Assembly (NCBI RefSeq): GCF_041270065.1
Contig: NZ_CP065958.1
Span: 3,224,001 to 3,288,000, forward strand
Reading direction: 5' to 3'
Source: Streptomyces fradiae
Lineage (GTDB): Bacteria; Actinomycetota; Actinomycetes; Streptomycetales; Streptomycetaceae
DNA length: 64,000 bases
Part shown: positions 59,366-64,000 of the stretch, piece by piece
How positions within the stretch are numbered: position 1 is the first letter of the stretch
Layout of the letters: every line of letters begins with the position of its first letter
Translations under genes and position numbers: made by a program
Notes under the pieces: model-generated
Databases searched by the model: none
The model's input: only the letters and a program-made list of their open reading frames with translations
What the model was told of the DNA's origin: nothing

Positions 59366-60124
59366 TCAGTGGGACAGGCCCGGCTGGTTGAAGGTGTCCG
59401 GGATCGGGAGGGTGGACCAGTGGGGGACGGGCCAGGCGACGACTACGGCGCGGCCGACGACGTCGGTGAGGGGGACCATGCCCGCGTGGGGGTCGGTCTG
59501 GTGGTAGCGGGAGTCGAGGGAGGCCTGGCGGTGGTCGCCCATGACCCAGAGGCTGCCGGGCGGGACGGTGACCTTGAACTGGCCGGCGGGGTCCTGGCTG
59601 CAGGGCGTGTTGCCGGCGTAGACGTAGGGCTCGTCGAGGGGGTGGCCGTTGACCTTCAGGGGGCCCGTGCCGTTGCATTCGACGGTGTCGCCGGCGACGC
59701 CGATGACCCGCTTGATCAGGTGCTTCTCACCGGCCGCCGGCATCAGGCCGATGAAGCCGAGGACGTTCTGGAAGGCGTTGGGCTCGGGCACCGGGCTGTT
59801 CGCCAGCCAGTCGGCCGGGTCACGGAAGACGACGACCTCGCCCCGCTCCGGTTCGGAGCCGAACCACGGGGTCAGCTTGTCGACCAGGACGCGGTCGTCC
59901 GTCTGCAGGGTGTTCTGCATCGAACCGGAGGGGATCAGGAAGGCCTGGAGCAGGAAGGTCTTGATCAGGAAGGCGAGGACCAGCGCGACGGCGACCAGGA
60001 TCGGGATCTCCACCCACATCGGGCGCTTCCGCTCCGCGCCCTTGCCCGCGTCCTTGCCCTTGCTCTTCGGGGCTGTCGTCTCGTCCTGCGCGCCCGCTCG
60101 CGCGTCCACCGCCATGTCGCCCAC
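59366..60124 (-). CDS. lepB: Signal peptidase I
   Basis: 252 residues. One N-terminal membrane helix (about 40-60, IPILVAVALVLAFLIKTFLL). The catalytic Ser is in IPSGSMQNTL, the catalytic Lys in HLIKRVIGVAGD, and box E GDHRQASLDSRYH follows. It cleaves signal peptides from exported proteins at the outer membrane face. GTG at 60124 gives the MGDMAV start seen in related Streptomyces enzymes; an ATG at 60115 is possible. Confidence 0.93.
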   Translation of the reverse strand: MGDMAVDARAGAQDETTAPKSKGKDAGKGAERKRPMWVEIPILVAVALVLAFLIKTFLLQAFLIPSGSMQNTLQTDDRVLVDKLTPWFGSEPERGEVVVFRDPADWLANSPVPEPNAFQNVLGFIGLMPAAGEKHLIKRVIGVAGDTVECNGTGPLKVNGHPLDEPYVYAGNTPCSQDPAGQFKVTVPPGSLWVMGDHRQASLDSRYHQTDPHAGMVPLTDVVGRAVVVAWPVPHWSTLPIPDTFNQPGLSH

Positions 60125-60242
60125 TGCTGTCCACCGCCGACTTCGCCACGTCACATCCGTACGGACGGGACCCTATGCCCGTGGGGACCTCACCGAGTCC
60201 CCTACCGCCTCGTGCCCCACGTACGAGTGACGTCGGCGGCCG

Positions 60243-62153
60243 TCAGCGGAGTTCCTCCGGGCAGGCCGTGCCGCGCGGGAAGAGCTTGTACGGGGCGCCC
60301 AGGCGGTAGGTGCCGGCCTTGGGGGCGACGAGCTCGGTCCACTCGTCGCCCTCCGCGTCCGGCTCGGCCTTCAGGAGGCAGCCCTCCTTGTTGGCGAAGA
60401 CCTTCGGGACCTCCACGTCGGACCCGGCGGCGTCGGCCTCCTCGCGGGCCTGCTTCGACGCCTCGGTCTCCTGCGGCGGCTCGATCTTGCCGCCGTTCTC
60501 GTCGAGGAGCGCCAGCCACGGCGAGTACGGGACGCGGATCTTGATCCGGGCCGGACGGTCGAGGCGGAGCACCACCTCGTCGGACTCGGCGCGCTGCACC
60601 TCGGCGGGCGCGTCGGCCAGCGGGGTGGGGTCGGTGACCGCGTACAGGCGCCAGTTCGCGTCCGACCACACCTGCTTCAGATACGGCAGCCCGTCGTCGA
60701 CCAGTTCCGCCTCGCGCTCCGCGCCCGAGTCGGGGGCGCCGGTCGGAAGCACCACGTAATGGACGGCCCAGCGGCCGAGCCAGTCCCGGTAGTTCGCGGC
60801 GTTCAGGGTGTCGTCGTAGAAGAGCGGGTTGCGCTTGAGGTCGGCCTGCCGGTTCCAGCCGCGGGCCAGGTTGATGTACGGGGCGAGGGCGGAGGACTCG
60901 CGGTGGCTGGAGGCCGGCACGACCTCGACCCGGGCCTGCTCGGCGCCGCGCACCTGGAGCTGGTTGATCAGCGGCGCCACCTCGCGCGCCCAGGACGCGT
61001 CCGGGGCCGTGCGGATGACGTCGTCGACGCCCTTGAAGCCGATCCACGCGTTCAGACCGGCGAAGGCGAGCACGAGCGCGTACCAGCGGCGCGAACGCGG
61101 CCGGGCGTACGGCAGGGCGGCGAGCAGCACCACCCCCGCGAAGAGCATCACGAGCCGGCTGACGTTCGACCCGATCTGCGAGTCGATCAGCCAGGTGAGG
61201 AAGGTGCCGGCCGAGTAGACGGCGGCGGCCGTGCGCACCGTCCGCCAGTCCTTCGGGACCAGCAGGAAGACCAGGACGCCGAAGGCGAAGGGCAGCGAGG
61301 TCGACCCCAGGCTCATCGGCTGGGTGCCGGAGAACGGGAACAGCCAGGCCGACAGGGCCACCACCGCGACCGGGGCGAGCCCGACGGCGTACGCGCCCGG
61401 GCGCCGCTTGTTGAGGAACAGCGCCGCCGCGACCACACCGAGGAACAGGCCCGCGACCGGGCTGCACGCCGTCGCCAGCGCGGCGAGCGGCGCGGCCACC
61501 GCCGCCTTCGCCCAGCGGTGATAGCGCCAGCGGTGCGGCCAGCAGAACACCGCCGCGACCGAGCCGATCGCGAACATCATGCCGAGGCCGAAGGTGACCC
61601 GGCCGGAGAGCGCGTTGCAGAGGAAGGCGAAGACACCGGCGAGCGCGCACGCCATCGGATTGCGCACCGCCCGCACCCGCACCAGGATCAGCGCGGTCAG
61701 CGCCGCCGACAGCGTCCCGGCGATCATCATCGTGGAGCGGACGCCGAGCACCGACATCACGTACGGCGAGACGACGCTGTACGAGACCGGGTGCATGCCG
61801 CCGTACCAGGCGAGGTTGTACGCCGAGTCCGGGTGCCGGCCGACGAACTCGGCCCAGGCGTCCTGCGCGGCCAGGTCCCCGCCGCTGTTGGCGAAGAAGA
61901 AGAACCACAGGACGTGGGTGAGGGCCGCCACGGCGGTCGCGACGAGCACCGGGTAGCGGCGCTTGCGCCGCCAGGGGCGCCGGTCCGGCTCGGGGCGCCC
62001 GTCGGACTCGGAAGACCTGGGCGACTCGGGGGCCCCCGGGTCCGCGGCGGACCGCTGTTCCGCGGACGGGCGCTGCGCCGGAAGTTCTATTCGCGAAGGT
62101 GAAGACACGTCGGGTTTGCCTCCGGCCTCACGGGTCCCCTCGGCGGTGCTCAA
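60243..62153 (-). CDS. Large polytopic membrane protein, unknown function
   Basis: 636 residues. A disordered N-terminus of about 65 residues is followed by about ten membrane helices (70-400) and a large extracellular C-terminal part (400-636) with beta character. The pattern (W in FFFFANSGGDLAAQDAWAEF, NLAWYGGMHPVSYSVVSPYV) resembles GT-C or PMT-like glycosyltransferase-type membrane proteins, but no catalytic motif is certain. TTG at 62153 follows GGAGAGG. It lies between lepB and a cell wall carboxypeptidase on the same strand. Confidence 0.8.
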   Translation of the reverse strand: MSTAEGTREAGGKPDVSSPSRIELPAQRPSAEQRSAADPGAPESPRSSESDGRPEPDRRPWRRKRRYPVLVATAVAALTHVLWFFFFANSGGDLAAQDAWAEFVGRHPDSAYNLAWYGGMHPVSYSVVSPYVMSVLGVRSTMMIAGTLSAALTALILVRVRAVRNPMACALAGVFAFLCNALSGRVTFGLGMMFAIGSVAAVFCWPHRWRYHRWAKAAVAAPLAALATACSPVAGLFLGVVAAALFLNKRRPGAYAVGLAPVAVVALSAWLFPFSGTQPMSLGSTSLPFAFGVLVFLLVPKDWRTVRTAAAVYSAGTFLTWLIDSQIGSNVSRLVMLFAGVVLLAALPYARPRSRRWYALVLAFAGLNAWIGFKGVDDVIRTAPDASWAREVAPLINQLQVRGAEQARVEVVPASSHRESSALAPYINLARGWNRQADLKRNPLFYDDTLNAANYRDWLGRWAVHYVVLPTGAPDSGAEREAELVDDGLPYLKQVWSDANWRLYAVTDPTPLADAPAEVQRAESDEVVLRLDRPARIKIRVPYSPWLALLDENGGKIEPPQETEASKQAREEADAAGSDVEVPKVFANKEGCLLKAEPDAEGDEWTELVAPKAGTYRLGAPYKLFPRGTACPEELR

Positions 62154-62210
62154 TGCGGCCCTCTCCCGTGCTGCCCTTCTCCTCGTTCCCCCCAGGGAAC
62201 GCTAACAGGC

Positions 62211-62238
62211 GGGCGCCCGGGGAGCTCCCGGGCGCCCG
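62211..62238. terminator. Terminator after the carboxypeptidase gene
   Basis: A perfect 28-bp palindrome (14 bp on each side, CGGGCGCCCGGGAG and its complement), 5 bp after the carboxypeptidase stop. Confidence 0.75.
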
Positions 62239-62243
62239 TCCGA

Positions 62244-64000
62244 TCAGCCCAGTCGGGTCAGCTTCTGACCGAAACCGGGCTCCACCAGGTCCTTCGCGAG
62301 GGCCACCGGTGCGCTGACCGCGCCCGCGCCGGTGCCGATCGACACCTGGCCGACGACGTCCCCGGCCTTGGCCGCGTGCGGCGGCTTCTTGCCGCCGTCA
62401 CCCAGCTGCAGGCTCACCTTCAGGCCCGGCCAGCCGACCGCCTTCAGGTCCTTGGTCGACACGACCGGCGTACGGCCGCCGAGCCCGTCGTCCACGTAAC
62501 CGACGACCTGGTCCTTCTTCACCACGGCGGCGGAGGTGACGTCGGCCTGCGCCTTCTGGATGAGCTTGAGGCTGTTCTGGATCGCCAGCTCCAGCTTCTG
62601 CCACAGCTGCGGGGCGTCCTTGGCTCCCATGACGATGCCGAGGATGCGGCGCTTCTGGCCGTCGACGACCGTGTACGCCGACCACAGCAGGTTGCCGCCG
62701 GCCGGGGTCGACGAACCCGTCTTGATGCCGGCCACACCCGGCTTGAGCAGGATGTTGTTGTTGTTCTCGATCTGGCCGGGGATGCCGTCGACCGTCACGT
62801 TCGGCATGTCGACGATCTCGCGGAACACGTCGTACTGCATGACCGCCTTCGCCAGCTTCAGCTGGTCGAGCGGGGTCGACACGGTGGTCGACTGCAGACC
62901 GGACGGGTCCGTGTACGTCGAGCCGGTCATGCCGAGCTCCTTGGCCGCGGCGTTCATCTTCTCGACGAACGCGGCCTCGGAACCGGCGTCCCAGCGCGCG
63001 AGCAGCCGCGCCACGTTGTTGCCCGACGGGATCATCAGGAGCTCCAGCAGCTCCTTCTCGCTGTAGGTCTGGCCCTCCTTGATGGGGGCCGTCGACTCGT
63101 CCTTGGCCTTCGCCTGCTCGCCGGCGGTCTTGTCGACCTCGATCTCCGGACCGTCGTCCTTCCCCTTGATCGGGTGGTCGCGGAGGATCACGTACGCGGT
63201 CATGGTCTTCGCCACGCTCGCGATCGGCGCCGGCTTCTGCGGGCCGTACGTGCCGAGCGAACCGACGCCCTCGACCTCGGCCGCGCCCTGGCCCTCGGAC
63301 GGCCACGGCATCTGCAGCGGGCCGCCCTCGAAGGTGTACGTCGGGTTGGCGGACAGCACCAGCTTGGGGTCCGGGAGCGGGCGCACGAACTGTACGACCG
63401 CAAAGACGACCAGGAGGAGCAGGACCAGCGGGGTCCAGATCTTGAACCGGCGGAACGTGGTCCGCAGCGGCGTCTCCGGCGGCGGCGGGGTGTTGGTCAG
63501 CTCCGCCAGGATCTCCAGCGGCGGGCGGGGCGGCAGCGGCTGCTGCCGGGTCCGCTCCGGCTCGGCCAGCGCCGCCGGTACGGGCGCGGGCGCCGCGGCC
63601 GCGGGCTCGGCGGGCTTCGGCGCGGCCGGCTTGGGCTCGGCGGGCCCGGGCTGCGCCGGTCTGGGCTGCTCCTGGGTGATGTCGCCCTTGAGCGGGCGGA
63701 AGGTCGACGGCGGCAGCTTCAGGGCCGTCGTCGGCTGATCGACCGGCTTGGCGGCGGGCTTGGGCTCCTCAGCCGCGGGCTTGGCCTCGGGCGTGGGCTC
63801 GGGCTTGGCCTCGGCGGGCGGGGTGAACGCCTTGAAGACGGCCGTCGGCTGGTCGACCGGCGGCTTCGCCGCGGGCTTGGGCTCCTCGGCGGCGGGCTTG
63901 TCCTCCGCGGGCTCCGCCTTCGCGGCGGGCGGCGTGAACGCCTTGAAGACCGCCGTGGGCTGGTCCACCGGCTTGGCGGCGGGCTTCGGCTCCTCCTCGG
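62244..64000 (-). CDS. D-alanyl-D-alanine carboxypeptidase (5' end beyond window)
   Basis: At least 584 residues are visible. A long Pro/Ala/Lys-rich cytoplasmic region with repeats of DQPTAVFKAFTPP is followed by one membrane helix (WTPLVLLLLVVFAVVQFV). The penicillin-binding S11 domain has SxxK in ASVAKTMTAY, SxN in PSGNNVARLL and KTG in GIKTGSSTPAG. The enzyme trims the terminal D-Ala of peptidoglycan stem peptides. A C-terminal PBP5-like domain follows. The repeat-bearing N-terminus is unusual for the family. Confidence 0.92.
   Translation of the reverse strand, partial: EEEPKPAAKPVDQPTAVFKAFTPPAAKAEPAEDKPAAEEPKPAAKPPVDQPTAVFKAFTPPAEAKPEPTPEAKPAAEEPKPAAKPVDQPTTALKLPPSTFRPLKGDITQEQPRPAQPGPAEPKPAAPKPAEPAAAAPAPVPAALAEPERTRQQPLPPRPPLEILAELTNTPPPPETPLRTTFRRFKIWTPLVLLLLVVFAVVQFVRPLPDPKLVLSANPTYTFEGGPLQMPWPSEGQGAAEVEGVGSLGTYGPQKPAPIASVAKTMTAYVILRDHPIKGKDDGPEIEVDKTAGEQAKAKDESTAPIKEGQTYSEKELLELLMIPSGNNVARLLARWDAGSEAAFVEKMNAAAKELGMTGSTYTDPSGLQSTTVSTPLDQLKLAKAVMQYDVFREIVDMPNVTVDGIPGQIENNNNILLKPGVAGIKTGSSTPAGGNLLWSAYTVVDGQKRRILGIVMGAKDAPQLWQKLELAIQNSLKLIQKAQADVTSAAVVKKDQVVGYVDDGLGGRTPVVSTKDLKAVGWPGLKVSLQLGDGGKKPPHAAKAGDVVGQVSIGTGAGAVSAPVALAKDLVEPGFGQKLTRLG

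Overview
The window is a piece of a Streptomyces chromosome. The evidence is the very high GC content and the G/C-ending third codon positions, plus several genes typical of the genus: a 332-residue HrdD-type sigma factor, a DUF6227 protein, an AfsR/SARP-type regulator, ArpA/ScbR-type autoregulator receptors, and a pSAM2-like integrative element.

Layout. 1-9.1 kb is housekeeping: a penicillin-acylase-type Ntn hydrolase (3' end outside the window), a cation/H+ antiporter, an MFS exporter, an FmdB zinc ribbon, an MTA phosphorylase, a SAF-domain protein, MscL and a small conserved protein. 9.2-19.1 kb is a block on the minus strand with an anaerobic flavour. In transcription order it holds NarK, pyruvate formate-lyase, its activase, a cytochrome-b-like membrane subunit with a zinc ribbon, a molybdopterin oxidoreductase, a four-cluster ferredoxin, a Tat-type Rieske protein and a small membrane protein; the last five are translationally coupled or nearly so. 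19.3-36.2 kb is mixed: LtrA, a SARP regulator, an SDR, a P1 peptidase, DUF6227, a DHA2 exporter divergent from a WYL regulator, HrdD with a perfect SigR-type promoter, a MarR/DODA-dioxygenase divergent pair, a second DHA2 exporter with a TetR regulator, and a secreted M6 protease.

36.1-43.3 kb holds an acyl-CoA ligase and then a butenolide-autoregulator locus: an ArpA-family regulator, a P450, a second ArpA-family receptor and an acyl-CoA oxidase. This matches the avaR2/cyp17/avaR1/aco arrangement of the avenolide system, and three ARE-like palindromes lie at the expected places.

43.5-59.3 kb is a complete actinomycete integrative and conjugative element (AICE) of 15,812 bp inserted in a tRNA-Arg(CCT) gene and bounded by 43-bp direct repeats. 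Its core is int, xis, repSA, spd genes, a TraB/FtsK translocase, a GntR (KorSA-like) repressor and a NUDIX (Pra-like) protein. Its cargo is an AT-richer divergent pair, a DUF262-Schlafen/AlbA_2 fusion and a DUF4062 protein, which I regard as a candidate anti-phage system. It also carries Imm32-like and DUF7660-like genes, a second regulatory module with two more GntR proteins, and a 63-bp inverted repeat that could be a single-strand origin.

59.3-64 kb returns to the chromosome: signal peptidase I, a large polytopic membrane protein and a D-Ala-D-Ala carboxypeptidase (5' end outside the window).

Positions were counted by hand; small sites may be off by one base.
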